64,000 bases of DNA from Phenylobacterium sp. SCN 70-31 (GTDB lineage: Bacteria > Pseudomonadota > Alphaproteobacteria > Caulobacterales > Caulobacteraceae): the NCBI RefSeq assembly GCF_001724605.1, contig NZ_MEEX01000008.1, positions 62,001 through 126,000 on the forward strand. The letters are read 5' to 3'. The translations under genes were made by a program, and so were the position numbers. How positions within the stretch are numbered: position 1 is the stretch's first letter; each line of letters starts with the position of its first letter. Positions 1 through 8,713 of this stretch are shown here, in pieces. The notes beneath the pieces were generated by a model. It worked only from the letters and a program-made list of their open reading frames with translations. It had not been told where the DNA came from and did not search any database.

Positions 1-57
1 TCGGTGACCTCGCGGACCGAGCTGGCGATCCTGGCCCGCGAACGGAACCTGGGCTGA
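1..57 (+). CDS. 3' end of an unidentified gene
   Basis: The first 57 bases read open on the plus strand and end in TGA, giving an 18-residue tail (SVTSRTELAILARERNLG). It converges on dnaQ, which ends 10 bases further on. The tail has a helical, charged look reminiscent of the end of an HTH domain, but it is too short to assign a family. It could be a chance open frame. Confidence 0.4.
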   Translation, partial: SVTSRTELAILARERNLG

Positions 58-66
58 CGGCCGGCG

Positions 67-771
67 CTACAGCCCGAACCGGCTCCAGAGGTCTTCGCCC
101 TTGACCTTCTCCCGGATGAAGGCGGCGTGGCGGGCGCGTTCCTCGTCCGTGGAGCGGGGCGCGAGCGGTCGTGGCCGGACGCCGTAATCGACCCTGGACG
201 CCGCCGAAACCGCATTGACCATCACCGCGCTGGTCAGCTCCAGCCGCCGCTCGCGGCCGCCCTTGAGCTCGAGGTACACCGCGGCCAGCAGCTTGGCGTC
301 GATGAGCGCCCCGTGCTTCTCGCGTTCGCTGAGCGAGATCTTGAAGCGCTTGCACAGCGCATCCAGCGAATTGTGCATGCCGGGGAAGCGTTGCTTGGCC
401 AGCGCCAGCGTGTCGATCCAGCGTCCCTCGGGAATCTCTTCCCGGCGGATGTTGGCCAGCTCCCAGTTCACGAAGCCCCGGTCGAAGGCGGCGTTGTGCG
501 CGATGATCGGCGCGTCGCCCACGAACTCCAGGAACGCATCCACCACCTCGGCGTGCTCGAAGCGCGGCTTTCCCCTCAGGAAGGCGGCCGAAAGGCCGTG
601 CACCTTCTCCGCCTCGGCCGGCATGTCGCGGCAGGGATCGATGTAGACGTGGAAGCTGCGTCCCGTCGGGATGAAGTGTTCTATCTCCAGCGCCGCCAGC
701 TCGACCAGGCGGTCGCCCGTCCGGGGGTCGAAGCCGGTGGTTTCGGTGTCGAGCACGATCTCGCGGGCCAT
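67..771 (-). CDS. dnaQ: DNA polymerase III epsilon subunit (3'-5' proofreading exonuclease)
   Basis: The 234-residue protein is a DEDDh exonuclease that proofreads for the replicative polymerase. Exo I is seen as LDTETTG near residue 7 (metal-binding D and E), Exo II as HNAAFD near residue 92, and Exo III as HGALIDA near residue 153, whose H and D complete the active site. The length matches bacterial DnaQ. The ATG start is immediately before the ARE-IVLDTETTG strand, as in homologues. It is the last gene of the leftward dnaQ side of the origin cluster. A 96-base gap separates it from coaE, so it may have its own promoter. Confidence 0.95.
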   Translation of the reverse strand: MAREIVLDTETTGFDPRTGDRLVELAALEIEHFIPTGRSFHVYIDPCRDMPAEAEKVHGLSAAFLRGKPRFEHAEVVDAFLEFVGDAPIIAHNAAFDRGFVNWELANIRREEIPEGRWIDTLALAKQRFPGMHNSLDALCKRFKISLSEREKHGALIDAKLLAAVYLELKGGRERRLELTSAVMVNAVSAASRVDYGVRPRPLAPRSTDEERARHAAFIREKVKGEDLWSRFGL

Positions 772-867
772 GGCCTATCCATGCCGCGGTTCGGGTGGAG
801 GCTCAACCGTGCTCGACCCTCGGGCGTCCTGTCGGGCCGAGAACCCGGTCTCCTGAAACCCTTCGCC

Positions 868-1473
868 TCAGACTTCGGTCCTGCGCAGATCGGCGATGAT
901 CGCCGCGACCTGGCCGCGCGCGTGCTCCAGGCCCTGGCCCGTATCCACCACATAGTGGGCGCGGGCGCGCTTCTCGGCGTCGGCCATCTGCTGGGCCAGG
1001 ATGGCGTCGAAGCGGTCGGGCGTCATGCCCGGACGCGCCAGGACCCGCTCGCGCTGCATCTCGGGCGGCGCCGAGACCACCACCACGACGTCCACATTGG
1101 CGTGGCCGCCGGTCTCGAACAGCAGGGGAATATCGAGCACCACCAGATCGGCGCCGATCTCATCCACATGCTTGAAAAATTTTCCACGGTCCTGGCCTAC
1201 AAGCGGGTGGACGATGGCGTTGAGCCGTTTCAGTTCGTCAGGCTGGCCCAGGACGCGCTGGCGCAGCGCCTCGCGGTCGACACGTCCGTCCCTGACCACG
1301 CCGGGAAAGGCCTCGCCCACCGGCCCCACCGCGGCTCCGCCCTGGTCGTAGAGGTCGTGGACGGCGGCGTCGGCGTCATAGACCGGGATGCCGGCGTCGC
1401 GGAACATCGCCGCCGTCGTCGACTTCCCCATGCCGATCGAGCCGGTCAGGCCGATGAGCTTGCGTGCGGTCAT
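868..1473 (-). CDS. coaE: Dephospho-CoA kinase
   Basis: This enzyme phosphorylates the 3'-hydroxyl of dephospho-CoA with ATP, the last step of coenzyme A synthesis. The 201-residue protein starts [19 protein letters not shown]. The P-loop GSIGMGKS and the following [12 protein letters not shown] segment are diagnostic. The reading frame stays open far upstream, but the chosen ATG overlaps the aroE stop codon by four bases (ATGA), which indicates translational coupling and fits the family length. It forms a tightly packed run with aroE, maf and ppsR. Confidence 0.95.
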   Translation of the reverse strand: MTARKLIGLTGSIGMGKSTTAAMFRDAGIPVYDADAAVHDLYDQGGAAVGPVGEAFPGVVRDGRVDREALRQRVLGQPDELKRLNAIVHPLVGQDRGKFFKHVDEIGADLVVLDIPLLFETGGHANVDVVVVVSAPPEMQRERVLARPGMTPDRFDAILAQQMADAEKRARAHYVVDTGQGLEHARGQVAAIIADLRRTEV

Positions 1474-2330
1474 AGTCCCAGGGCCTCCAGGGCGAGCGCG
1501 CGGACGTCCACGTCCGCTGGCGGATAGCGGCCGAAGAAGGCCTCGAACGAAGGCTCGGCCTGGCGGATCAGCATCTCCAGGCCGTCCACGACGGGGCGGC
1601 CCAACGCCCGGGCCTGGGCGAGGACGGGTGTCTCCAGAGGCTTGTAGACCATGTCCATGACCACGCAGCCGTCCGGCGTGGCGTCCAGCGGCAGGTCCAG
1701 CGCGCCCTCGGCGGCGAGACCGGCGGACGTGGCGTTGACGACGGCCGTGGAGTCCCGCAGGGCGCCGGCCGCATGCGGCAGCGGAAGCGGACGGACCTTC
1801 GCCCCCAGCGCATGGGCGATCGCCTCGGCCCGGGCGAGGGTGCGGTTGACCACGAAGACTTTCGGCGCGCCGGCCCGGATCAGGGCGGCCACCGCCCCGC
1901 GGGCGGCGCCGCCGGCGCCCACGACGGTCACCGGGCCCCGGTCCGCGGACCATTGCGGGGCCTGGACCTCAAAGGCCTTGAGCAGGCCGAAGCCGTCGGT
2001 GTTGTCGGCGACAATCCGCCCATCGGGCTCGAACAGCAGGACGTTGGCCGCCGCCGCGTCGCGCGCCGCGTCGCTGACCCGGTCGGCCAGGCGCAGGGCC
2101 TCCTCCTTGAACGGCAGGGTCACGTTGACCCCGCGGATCGCGCCGCCGCGGAATCCGTGGACCAGCCGCTCGAATCCGTGGGCGTCCGGTGCGAACGGCA
2201 CATAGACACCGTCGATCCCGGCGGCCTTCAGCCAGGCGTTGTGCAGGGCCGGCGACAGCGAGTGGGCCACGGGCCGACCCACGACGCCGGCCACGACGGT
2301 CTTTCCGGTGATCCTGTCGCCGCCCGTCAT
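1470..2330 (-). CDS. aroE: Shikimate dehydrogenase (NADP+)
   Basis: AroE reduces 3-dehydroshikimate to shikimate in aromatic amino acid synthesis. The 286-residue protein has the substrate-binding [14 protein letters not shown] segment near residue 18, the catalytic-lysine motif NVTLPFKE near residue 69, and the glycine-rich NADP-binding loop GAGGAARGA near residue 137. The C-terminal [11 protein letters not shown] segment is also typical. It overlaps coaE and maf by four bases at each end, so the minus-strand genes are likely one transcript. Confidence 0.95.
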   Translation of the reverse strand: MTGGDRITGKTVVAGVVGRPVAHSLSPALHNAWLKAAGIDGVYVPFAPDAHGFERLVHGFRGGAIRGVNVTLPFKEEALRLADRVSDAARDAAAANVLLFEPDGRIVADNTDGFGLLKAFEVQAPQWSADRGPVTVVGAGGAARGAVAALIRAGAPKVFVVNRTLARAEAIAHALGAKVRPLPLPHAAGALRDSTAVVNATSAGLAAEGALDLPLDATPDGCVVMDMVYKPLETPVLAQARALGRPVVDGLEMLIRQAEPSFEAFFGRYPPADVDVRALALEALGL

Positions 2331-2941
2331 GCCGCCAGCACGCCTTCGTTTCGCAAGAAGTCCAGAAGGCCCAGCAACGGCAGGCCCAGGATGGAGAAAT
2401 AGTCGCCTTCGATCCGGGAGAAGAGCTGAGCGCCCGGTCCCTCCAGCCGGTAGCAGCCGACCGATCCGAGGGCGTGGGTTCCCTCGGTGGCGAGGTAGTC
2501 GTCCAGGAATTCGTCCGAGAAGTCCCGCATGGTCAGGACGGCGGTCTCCAGCGTCCGCCAGACGGGCGCGCCGTCCCTGGCCACCACCACGGCCGAATGC
2601 AGCCGATGGGTCCGGCCCCGCAGGAGCGCCAGCCTTTCCCCGGCCGCCGCCAGATCCTCGGCCTTGTCGTAGAGCCGGCCGTCCAGATCCAGGGTCTGAT
2701 CGGCCCCGATCACCAGGCCGGGCCTGACCGCCGAAACAGCCAGGGCCTTGCGTTCGGCCAGGGCCTCGGCGATGGCGGCCGGCCCCGCCCCGGCGGCCAG
2801 CATTTCCACCTTCACCGCGTCCTCGTCCACGCCGGGAGAGGCGGCTTCATAGGCTACGCCGGCCCCGTCCAGGACGGCGCGCCGGGCCGTGCTCTTCGAC
2901 GCCAGAATGAGGGCCGGGATCGGGGCCTGGTTCAGGCTCAC
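2327..2941 (-). CDS. maf: Maf-family nucleotide pyrophosphatase
   Basis: Maf proteins hydrolyse non-canonical or free nucleoside triphosphates to monophosphates. The 204-residue protein begins with [14 protein letters not shown], the conserved S-x-x-R loop, followed by DEDAVKVE and the [10 protein letters not shown] segment containing the catalytic aspartate. Sequence alone does not separate the dTTP/UTP-acting from the 7-methyl-GTP-acting subgroup here. It overlaps aroE and ppsR by four bases each, in the same order I recall beside the Caulobacter origin. Confidence 0.9.
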   Translation of the reverse strand: MSLNQAPIPALILASKSTARRAVLDGAGVAYEAASPGVDEDAVKVEMLAAGAGPAAIAEALAERKALAVSAVRPGLVIGADQTLDLDGRLYDKAEDLAAAGERLALLRGRTHRLHSAVVVARDGAPVWRTLETAVLTMRDFSDEFLDDYLATEGTHALGSVGCYRLEGPGAQLFSRIEGDYFSILGLPLLGLLDFLRNEGVLAA

Positions 2942-3792
2942 GCCAGGACCTCGACCTGGCCGTGGCCCTTGTGCAGCAGGTTCATGACCGCCGCCGCCGT
3001 CTCCTCCACCGAACGGCGGGTGACGTCGATGGTGGGCCAGCCGTGGCGCTCCAGCAGCCGTCGGGCGGCGATGATCTCTTCGCGCACCGCTTCCTGGTCG
3101 GTGTAGCTGGTGTCGCGGGTCTCCTTCAGGCTGAGCAGGCGGTTACGGCGGATCTGGATCAGCCGGTCGGGCGAGATCAGCAGGCCGACGATCAGGGCGT
3201 TCCTGAGCTGGAACAGCTTCTCGGGCAGCGGCCGGCCGGGCACCAGCGGCACATTGGCCGCCCGGATGCCCCGATGCGCCAAGTAGATGCAGGTCGGGGT
3301 CTTGGACGTGCGCGAGACGCCCAGCAGGACCACGTCGGCCTGGTCGAGGTCCTGACCCCCCTGGCCGTCGTCATGCCCGATGGCGTAGTTCAGGGCGTCC
3401 ATCCGATTGAAGTAGTCGTTGTCCAGGCGCAGGTGCGCGCCCACCCGGCTGGTGGTCGTGGCGCCGAGGTAGCGCTGCATGGCGCCCACCAGCGGGTCCA
3501 GGGCCGGCAGGCACGGCATGTCCAGCCGCCGGCAGCCCTCCTCGAGGGTCTCGCGCAGAGTCGCATCGACGATGGTGTGCAGGACGATGCCCGGCGCCTC
3601 CTCGATGTCGGCCAGGGCCCGATCGAGCTGCCGCTGGGAACGGACCAGGGCGTAGATGTGTTCGATGGGAATGACGTTCTCGAACCGGGCGCAGACGGCG
3701 CGGGCCATGGCGTTCAGCGTCTCGCCCGTGGAGTCCGAGACGAGATGGACGTGGAAGTAGGTGGCGAGCCGGGGTGGCTGGGCGTTGGGCAA
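2938..3792 (-). CDS. ppsR: Pyruvate, phosphate dikinase / PEP synthase regulatory protein (DUF299)
   Basis: DUF299 proteins are bifunctional kinase/pyrophosphorylases that inactivate and reactivate PEP synthase or pyruvate phosphate dikinase. The N-terminal YFHVHLVSDSTGETLN segment and the P-loop GVSRTSKTPT near residue 157 identify the family. The length is 284 residues. The start used here is a TTG; no good ribosome-binding site is visible, so the true start is uncertain by a few codons. It diverges from hemE across the putative chromosome origin, matching the RP001/hemE arrangement known for C. crescentus. Confidence 0.92.
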   Translation of the reverse strand: MPNAQPPRLATYFHVHLVSDSTGETLNAMARAVCARFENVIPIEHIYALVRSQRQLDRALADIEEAPGIVLHTIVDATLRETLEEGCRRLDMPCLPALDPLVGAMQRYLGATTTSRVGAHLRLDNDYFNRMDALNYAIGHDDGQGGQDLDQADVVLLGVSRTSKTPTCIYLAHRGIRAANVPLVPGRPLPEKLFQLRNALIVGLLISPDRLIQIRRNRLLSLKETRDTSYTDQEAVREEIIAARRLLERHGWPTIDVTRRSVEETAAAVMNLLHKGHGQVEVLA

Positions 3793-3919
3793 GGACGAAA
3801 ATCCCTGGGGATGGACCGGTGGATTCCTCTCTTAGCGAAGCTGAACGCCAATGGGGATAGACGCTGCGTCAGGCGGATGAACCCGTCGGCCCGTGGACGG
3901 GCGGGGACAGCCAGGGCCG

Positions 3920-3934
3920 TTAACCATCCGTTAA
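3920..3934 (+). promoter_or_regulatory. CtrA binding box 1 (perfect TTAA-N7-TTAA)
   Basis: The sequence TTAACCATCCGTTAA matches the CtrA consensus TTAA-N7-TTAA exactly and includes the preferred TTAACC half. In Caulobacter, CtrA~P bound at such boxes in Cori blocks DnaA-driven initiation in swarmer cells. The function here is inferred from position and match. Confidence 0.85.
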
Positions 3935-4117
3935 CCCCCAGGCCCGGCGCATCGTGGATTTCCGGACGGCGGACATTGGTCAACGATGTGGACTCCGGCC
4001 GGCGCCGCCGATCATCCCCGAAAGTCCTACCGATTCCTTAAGGCGGTCCGTGGGTCCTGGCCGGCGTCCCCGCAATTCACAGGTCGCGACGAGCGCCGCA
4101 GCCGTCTGGGCGCCGAC

Positions 4118-4126
4118 TGTGGATCG
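4118..4126 (-). promoter_or_regulatory. DnaA box / Caulobacter G-box-like site
   Basis: The minus strand reads CGATCCACA, one mismatch from the G-box form TGATCCACA and two from TTATCCACA. It lies 12 bases from CtrA box 2, consistent with competition between DnaA and CtrA. It is the best DnaA-type match in the gap; the others are weaker. Confidence 0.6.
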
Positions 4127-4137
4127 GATGAGGGTCG

Positions 4138-4152
4138 TCAACGGATGGTTAA
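4138..4152 (-). promoter_or_regulatory. CtrA binding box 2 (one mismatch), mirror copy of box 1
   Basis: The plus strand reads TCAACGGATGGTTAA. Its reverse complement, TTAACCATCCGTTGA, differs from box 1 by a single base, including the spacer. The site lies 131 bases upstream of the hemE start, so it may also control hemE transcription, as CtrA does in C. crescentus. Confidence 0.75.
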
Positions 4153-4282
4153 GGTTTTCCACGCCGCCGACAGGCCCAACGACCTCTTCCATCATCCATT
4201 TCGAATCTTTCCTTGTTTGAAGAACGAAGAGCGATCCGTCGGCGCCCTTGAGCCTGGAAGGGCATCGGGCTTTAAGGCAGTC

Positions 4283-5332
4283 ATGAGCCAGACGCCCCGC
4301 CTTCTCCGCGTCCTCGCCGGTGAGACCCTCGACCGGCCGCCGGTGTGGTTCATGCGCCAGGCCGGACGGTCGTTGCCCGAGTACCGGGTCCTCCGCGAGA
4401 AGGCCCCCGACTTCATCGCCTTCTGTCTGCATCCCGAAATGGCGGCCGAAGCCACGCTTCAGCCCATGCGCCGCTTCCCGATGGACGCCGCCATCGTGTT
4501 CGCCGACATCCTGCTGATCCCGCTGGCGCTGGGCCAGGACGTCTGGTTCGAGGCGGGCGAAGGCCCGCGCCTGGGGGCGCTGCCGCCGATCGAGGCCCTC
4601 CGCGACGCCGTGGAAGGTTCGACCGCGCGCCTGGCCAACGTGGGCGAGACCCTGGCGAGGGTGCGCGTCGAGCTGGAACCCGAACGGGCGCTGATCGGCT
4701 TTGCGGGCGCGCCCTGGACGGTGGCCACCTACATGCTGGAAGGCCGCGGGTCCCAGCGTGAGTCCGCCCGAACCTACGCCTACGCCCATCCCGAAGCGCT
4801 GGACGCGTTGCTCGACGTCCTGGTCGACGCGACCGCCCGATACCTGGTCATGCAGGCCAGGGCCGGGGCGCAGGTGCTCAAGCTGTTCGAGAGCTGGGCC
4901 GACAACCTGGCCGAGGATGTCTTCGAGCGGATCGTCGTGGGACCTCATCGGCGGATCGTGGAACAGGTCCGGGCCGCCGGTGTGGACACTCCGATCATCG
5001 GCTTTCCACGCAGCGCCGGCGCCTTGGTGGAGGGCTACGCCGAGCGGGTTCCGGTCCAGGCCGTCGCCCTCGACACCCAGGCGAGCGCCGGGTTGGGGCG
5101 TTCCATCCAGGCGCAAGGCAAGGCGATCCAGGGCGCGCTCGACAACCTGCTGCTGCGGGCCGGCGGGCCGGCTCTGGAGGCGCGGGTCGAGCAGCTTCTG
5201 GCCCAGTGGGCGTCGGGGCCTTACATCTTCAACCTCGGCCACGGGGTGATGCCCGACACGCCGATCGAACATATCGCCCGGGTGGTGGAGCGGGTGACGG
5301 GCAAGCCCGCGAACCGGCTGGCGGCGGAATGA
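4283..5332 (+). CDS. hemE: Uroporphyrinogen decarboxylase
   Basis: HemE decarboxylates the four acetate side chains of uroporphyrinogen III to give coproporphyrinogen III in haem synthesis. The 349-residue protein shows PPVWFMRQAGRSLPEYR near residue 20 (substrate-binding arginines) and GFAGAPWTVATYMLEG near residue 140. The ATG at 4283 gives the expected length; the frame is open upstream only because the GC-rich origin region lacks stops. It is followed at 56 bases by hemH and then hemJ, forming a haem operon. Its promoter must lie inside the origin, so hemE transcription and replication initiation probably affect each other. Confidence 0.96.
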   Translation: MSQTPRLLRVLAGETLDRPPVWFMRQAGRSLPEYRVLREKAPDFIAFCLHPEMAAEATLQPMRRFPMDAAIVFADILLIPLALGQDVWFEAGEGPRLGALPPIEALRDAVEGSTARLANVGETLARVRVELEPERALIGFAGAPWTVATYMLEGRGSQRESARTYAYAHPEALDALLDVLVDATARYLVMQARAGAQVLKLFESWADNLAEDVFERIVVGPHRRIVEQVRAAGVDTPIIGFPRSAGALVEGYAERVPVQAVALDTQASAGLGRSIQAQGKAIQGALDNLLLRAGGPALEARVEQLLAQWASGPYIFNLGHGVMPDTPIEHIARVVERVTGKPANRLAAE

Positions 5333-5387
5333 TCCTGGCGACGGCTCTCCTTTCGCGCGCTTCCGCGTCGGGAGAAGGAAAAGGCGG

Positions 5388-6455
5388 ATGAGCCGGATAG
5401 CCGTCGTCCTGTTCAACCTGGGCGGACCCGACAGCCCGGAGGCGGTCAGGCCGTTCCTGTTCAATCTCTTCCGGGATCCCGCGATCATCCAGCTTCCCGC
5501 GGTCGCGCGTTATCCGCTGGCGGCGCTGATCGCCGCAACGCGGACAAAGACCGCCCAGGACAACTATGCGCTGATGGGCGGGCGTTCGCCGCTGCTGCCC
5601 GAGACCGAGGCCCAGGCCGCTGCGCTCGAGGCGGAACTCGCGCGTCGGGGGCGCGAGGCGCGCGCCTTCATCGCCATGCGCTACTGGCGGCCGCAGACCC
5701 CGGAAACGGCCAGGGCCGTGGCGGCCTACGCGCCGGATGAGATCGTGCTGTTGCCGCTCTACCCGCAGTACTCCACGACGACGACGGGGTCGTCGCTGAA
5801 AGCGTGGAACGCCGCCTATCGGGGACCGGGCCGGATCCGGGCGGTGGGCTGCTATCCGACGGCGAGCGGTCTCGCCGAGGCCTACGCCGCCGAGATCCGC
5901 AAAGTCTGGGACGCGGCCGGGCGGCCGTCCAACGTCCGCCTGCTGTTCTCGGCCCACGGCTTGCCGCAGCGGGTGGTGGACGACGGCGATCCCTACGAGG
6001 CCCAGATCCGAGCGACGGCTGAGGCGGTGGCGGCCCGGACTCCCGAACTGTCCGACTGGCGGGTCTCGTTCCAGAGCCGGGTCGGCCGGTTGAAGTGGCT
6101 GGAGCCCTCCACGGAACAGGCGATCGAGGCGGCGGCGCAGGACGGCAAGGGCGTCCTGATCTGTCCCGTCGCCTTCGTTTCGGAGCACGTGGAGACGCTG
6201 GTCGAGCTGGATCACGAGTACGCTGCGCTGGCGGGGCGCCTGGGCGTTGTCCCCTACCTGCGGGCGCGGACGCCCGGCGTGCGGCCGGAATTCATCGCCG
6301 AGCTGGCGGATGCGGTCGACAATGCGTTGGAAAGGCCGGGCAAGGTCGCATCTAGAGAAGCTGGGTGCGCCGCGCCGCATGGCGGTTGGCGATGCCCGGC
6401 GACGCATGGCAAGTGCGGGTGCAGGGACGGGCGCAGGGATGGAGGCGACCGATGA
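5388..6455 (+). CDS. hemH: Ferrochelatase with C-terminal cysteine tail (probable [2Fe-2S] type)
   Basis: HemH inserts Fe2+ into protoporphyrin IX. The 355-residue protein begins MSRIAVVLFNLGGPDSPEAV and carries FSAHGLPQRVV with the catalytic histidine and FVSEHVETLVELDHEY. After residue about 318 the canonical fold ends and a tail follows with four cysteines in a C-x8-C-x6-C-x-C pattern. Caulobacter ferrochelatase is known to hold a [2Fe-2S] cluster, so this tail is the likely cluster site. A good ribosome-binding site (GGAGAAGGA) precedes the ATG. The stop overlaps hemJ by four bases. Confidence 0.94.
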   Translation: MSRIAVVLFNLGGPDSPEAVRPFLFNLFRDPAIIQLPAVARYPLAALIAATRTKTAQDNYALMGGRSPLLPETEAQAAALEAELARRGREARAFIAMRYWRPQTPETARAVAAYAPDEIVLLPLYPQYSTTTTGSSLKAWNAAYRGPGRIRAVGCYPTASGLAEAYAAEIRKVWDAAGRPSNVRLLFSAHGLPQRVVDDGDPYEAQIRATAEAVAARTPELSDWRVSFQSRVGRLKWLEPSTEQAIEAAAQDGKGVLICPVAFVSEHVETLVELDHEYAALAGRLGVVPYLRARTPGVRPEFIAELADAVDNALERPGKVASREAGCAAPHGGWRCPATHGKCGCRDGRRDGGDR

Positions 6456-6928
6456 GCTGGCCGGAATTCCTGAGCTTCGACCTTCTGCGGGGCCTGCACA
6501 TCATCGCGGTGATCGCCTGGATGTCGGGCATGATGTATCTGCCCCGGCTCTACGCCTACCACACCGAGACGGCGCCGCCCGGCAGCGAATTCGACGCCCA
6601 TTTCCTGGTGTGGGAGCGCAAGCTCCTGAAGATCATCATAAATCCTTCGATGGGCCTAACCTGGGTCCTGGGGATCAGCCTGGTTCTCTGGCACGTCTAC
6701 GCCGCCCGCGAGGGGTGGAGTTTCCTGGCCCAGCCCTGGATGCTGGTGAAGCTGGCGGCGGTGCTGTTCCTGTCGGGCTGGCATGGCTTTCTGGCCGGCT
6801 CGTATCGCCGGTTCGTCGCCGGCCAGCGGCCGAAGACCGCGAAATTCTGGCGGGCCACCAACGAGCTTCCTTTCCTGGCCGCAGTCGTGGCGGTCCTGGC
6901 GGTGACGCTCCAGTTCTGGGCGCGCTAG
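6452..6928 (+). CDS. hemJ: Protoporphyrinogen IX oxidase, HemJ type
   Basis: HemJ is an inner-membrane haem protein that oxidises protoporphyrinogen IX to protoporphyrin IX, the step before HemH. The 158-residue protein has four predicted membrane helices, a conserved histidine in GLHIIAVIAWMSGMMYLPRL near residue 14, a WERKLLKIIINPSM loop, and a Trp-His pair in FLSGWHGFLAG. The chosen ATG overlaps the hemH stop (ATGA) and follows GGAGG; the longer open frame upstream is inside hemH and rejected. Placement with hemE and hemH completes the terminal haem pathway. Confidence 0.93.
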   Translation: MSWPEFLSFDLLRGLHIIAVIAWMSGMMYLPRLYAYHTETAPPGSEFDAHFLVWERKLLKIIINPSMGLTWVLGISLVLWHVYAAREGWSFLAQPWMLVKLAAVLFLSGWHGFLAGSYRRFVAGQRPKTAKFWRATNELPFLAAVVAVLAVTLQFWAR

Positions 6929-7194
6929 ATTCCGGGGCGGTAGATTCGGGCCAAGGCGGGTTTCCGGGCGATGGCGGGCGACGGGTTGATCCCTTGACCC
7001 CGGCCCCCCAACTGTGGTTCCCCTGACGCACGCGTCGGGTCCCGGCGCGCCCCGCCTTTTTCCGGCGCCGCGCGACATCCGCGCCGACCGCCGGACCTCC
7101 AGACGAAGATCACAACGGCGCAGCGATGCGCCCACACCTTTTCCGCCCACCCTCGGACTCCGTCCGGCGGGTGCGCTTTCCCGAAGTGAATCCC

Positions 7195-8637
7195 ATGACC
7201 GACCAGACCGAAAACACCGAGGACCAGGTTCCGGCCGCCGAGGCCGACGCCGCCGAGCCCGAGACCGACGCTCAGGACGTCGCCGCCGCCGAAGCCGAGT
7301 CGGAAGCCGACGGCGTCGACGACGAACCCGAGGAGCCCTCGCAGGCCGCCAAGGCGATCGCCGCCATGGGCCTGACCCGGATGAGCCTGCAGGAGCTGAA
7401 GGACAAGTCGCCGGCCGACCTGCTGGCCTTCGCCGAGCAGCTCGAAGTCGAATCCGCGAACTCCATGCGCAAGCAGGACATGATGTTCGCGATCCTGAAG
7501 ACGCTCGCGGAAGAGGGCGTCGAGATCGAGGGCTCGGGTACGCTGGAAGTGGTGCAGGACGGCTTCGGCTTCCTGCGCAGCCCCGAGGCCAACTACCTGC
7601 CGGGCCCGGACGACGTCTACGTCAGCCCCTCGCAGATCCGGAAGTTCGGCCTGCGCACCGGCGATACGGTGGTGGGCGCCGTCCGCGCGCCGCGCGAGGG
7701 CGAGCGCTATTTCGCCCTGGTCAATGTGCGCCAGATCAACTTCGAGGCGCCCGAGAACGTCCGCCACAAGGTGATGTTCGACAACCTGACGCCGCTCTAT
7801 CCCGACCAGCGCCTGACCATGGAGATCCAGGATCCCACGCTGAAGGATCGTTCGGGCCGGGTCATCGACATCGTGGCGCCCCTGGGCAAGGGGCAACGCT
7901 GCCTGATCACCGCCCCGCCGCGGGTCGGCAAGACGGTGATGCTGCAGAACATCGCCAAGTCGATCGAGACCAACCATCCCGAGTGCTACCTGATCGTCCT
8001 TCTGATCGACGAGCGCCCGGAAGAAGTCACCGACATGCAGCGCACGGTGAAGGGCGAGGTCATCTCCTCGACCTTCGACGAGCCGGCCACCCGCCACGTG
8101 CAGGTCGCCGAGATGGTGATCGAGAAGGCCAAACGCCTGGTCGAGCACAAGCGCGACGTGGTGATCCTCCTGGACTCGGTCACCCGCCTGGGCCGGGCCT
8201 ACAACACGGTGGTCCCGTCCTCGGGCAAGGTGTTGACCGGCGGTGTCGACGCCAACGCCCTCCAGCGGCCCAAGCGCTTCTTCGGCGCGGCGCGGAACAT
8301 CGAGGAAGGCGGCTCGCTGACCATTATCGCCACGGCCCTGATCGACACCGGCTCGCGCATGGACGAGGTCATCTTCGAAGAGTTCAAGGGCACGGGGAAC
8401 TCGGAAATCGTCCTCGACCGCAAGGTGGCCGACAAGCGCATCTATCCGGCGATCGACGTGCTCAAGTCCGGCACCCGCAAGGAAGAGCTGATCACCGACA
8501 AGGCGAACCTCCAGAAGACCTACATCCTGAGGCGCATCCTCAATCCGATGGGCGCCCAGGACGCGATCGAGTTCCTGCTCGACAAGCTGCGGCAGTCGAA
8601 GAACAACGACGACTTCTTCCAGTCGATGAACACCTAG
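7195..8637 (+). CDS. rho: Transcription termination factor Rho
   Basis: Rho is a hexameric RNA-dependent ATPase/helicase that ends transcription. From the ATG at 7195 the protein is 480 residues. An acidic, alanine-rich N-terminal extension of about 55 residues precedes the Rho_N domain ([15 protein letters not shown]). The cold-shock-like RNA-binding domain ([22 protein letters not shown]) follows, then the ATPase with Walker A APPRVGKT near residue 241 and [16 protein letters not shown]. It is separated from hemJ by 266 bases with no gene, a region that probably carries the rho leader. The acidic extension is longer than in E. coli Rho. Confidence 0.96.
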   Translation: MTDQTENTEDQVPAAEADAAEPETDAQDVAAAEAESEADGVDDEPEEPSQAAKAIAAMGLTRMSLQELKDKSPADLLAFAEQLEVESANSMRKQDMMFAILKTLAEEGVEIEGSGTLEVVQDGFGFLRSPEANYLPGPDDVYVSPSQIRKFGLRTGDTVVGAVRAPREGERYFALVNVRQINFEAPENVRHKVMFDNLTPLYPDQRLTMEIQDPTLKDRSGRVIDIVAPLGKGQRCLITAPPRVGKTVMLQNIAKSIETNHPECYLIVLLIDERPEEVTDMQRTVKGEVISSTFDEPATRHVQVAEMVIEKAKRLVEHKRDVVILLDSVTRLGRAYNTVVPSSGKVLTGGVDANALQRPKRFFGAARNIEEGGSLTIIATALIDTGSRMDEVIFEEFKGTGNSEIVLDRKVADKRIYPAIDVLKSGTRKEELITDKANLQKTYILRRILNPMGAQDAIEFLLDKLRQSKNNDDFFQSMNT

Positions 8638-8671
8638 GCGGCGGGGCCTCGCGTCCCTCCCCATGTTGGCC

Positions 8672-8706
8672 GCCCGCCCCCGCCGGGAGCAGGGAAGGGC
8701 GGTTTT
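8672..8706 (+). terminator. Possible intrinsic terminator after rho
   Basis: GCCC (8672-8675) and CCC can pair with GGG and GGGC (8692-8700), followed by GG and TTTT. It lies between the convergent rho and SDR genes. The stem is interrupted, so the call is weak. Confidence 0.35.
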
Positions 8707-8713
8707 CCCGACG

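Larger units (their letters stand above)
3793..4282. other. Putative chromosomal replication origin (Cori-type), ppsR-hemE intergenic region
   Basis: In C. crescentus the origin lies between hemE and the DUF299 gene; this gap has the same neighbours. Seen here are a perfect CtrA box (3920-3934), a one-mismatch CtrA box (4138-4152), further TTAA half-sites at 4038, 4149 and 4272, a DnaA/G-box-like site (4118-4126) and weaker matches (3987-3995, 4073-4081, 4155-4163). GANTC methylation sites occur at 3822, 3991, 4032 and 4203, and there is an AT-rich patch at about 4184-4229. No credible gene lies in the gap. Origin identity rests on synteny plus these motifs. Confidence 0.85.

Noticed and set aside
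127..1527. 466-residue plus-strand open frame opposite dnaQ/coaE
   Set aside because: It is antisense to two clearly conserved genes, has no domain features and arises from the high GC content, which makes stops rare.
3987..4163. Additional DnaA boxes at 3987, 4073 and 4155
   Set aside because: Each has two or more mismatches to TTATNCACA or TGATCCACA; mentioned only as weak sites, not annotated separately.
3986..4282. In-frame upstream extension of hemE through the origin
   Set aside because: It would translate the DnaA/CtrA sites and has no homologous residues; the ATG at 4283 gives the normal HemE length.
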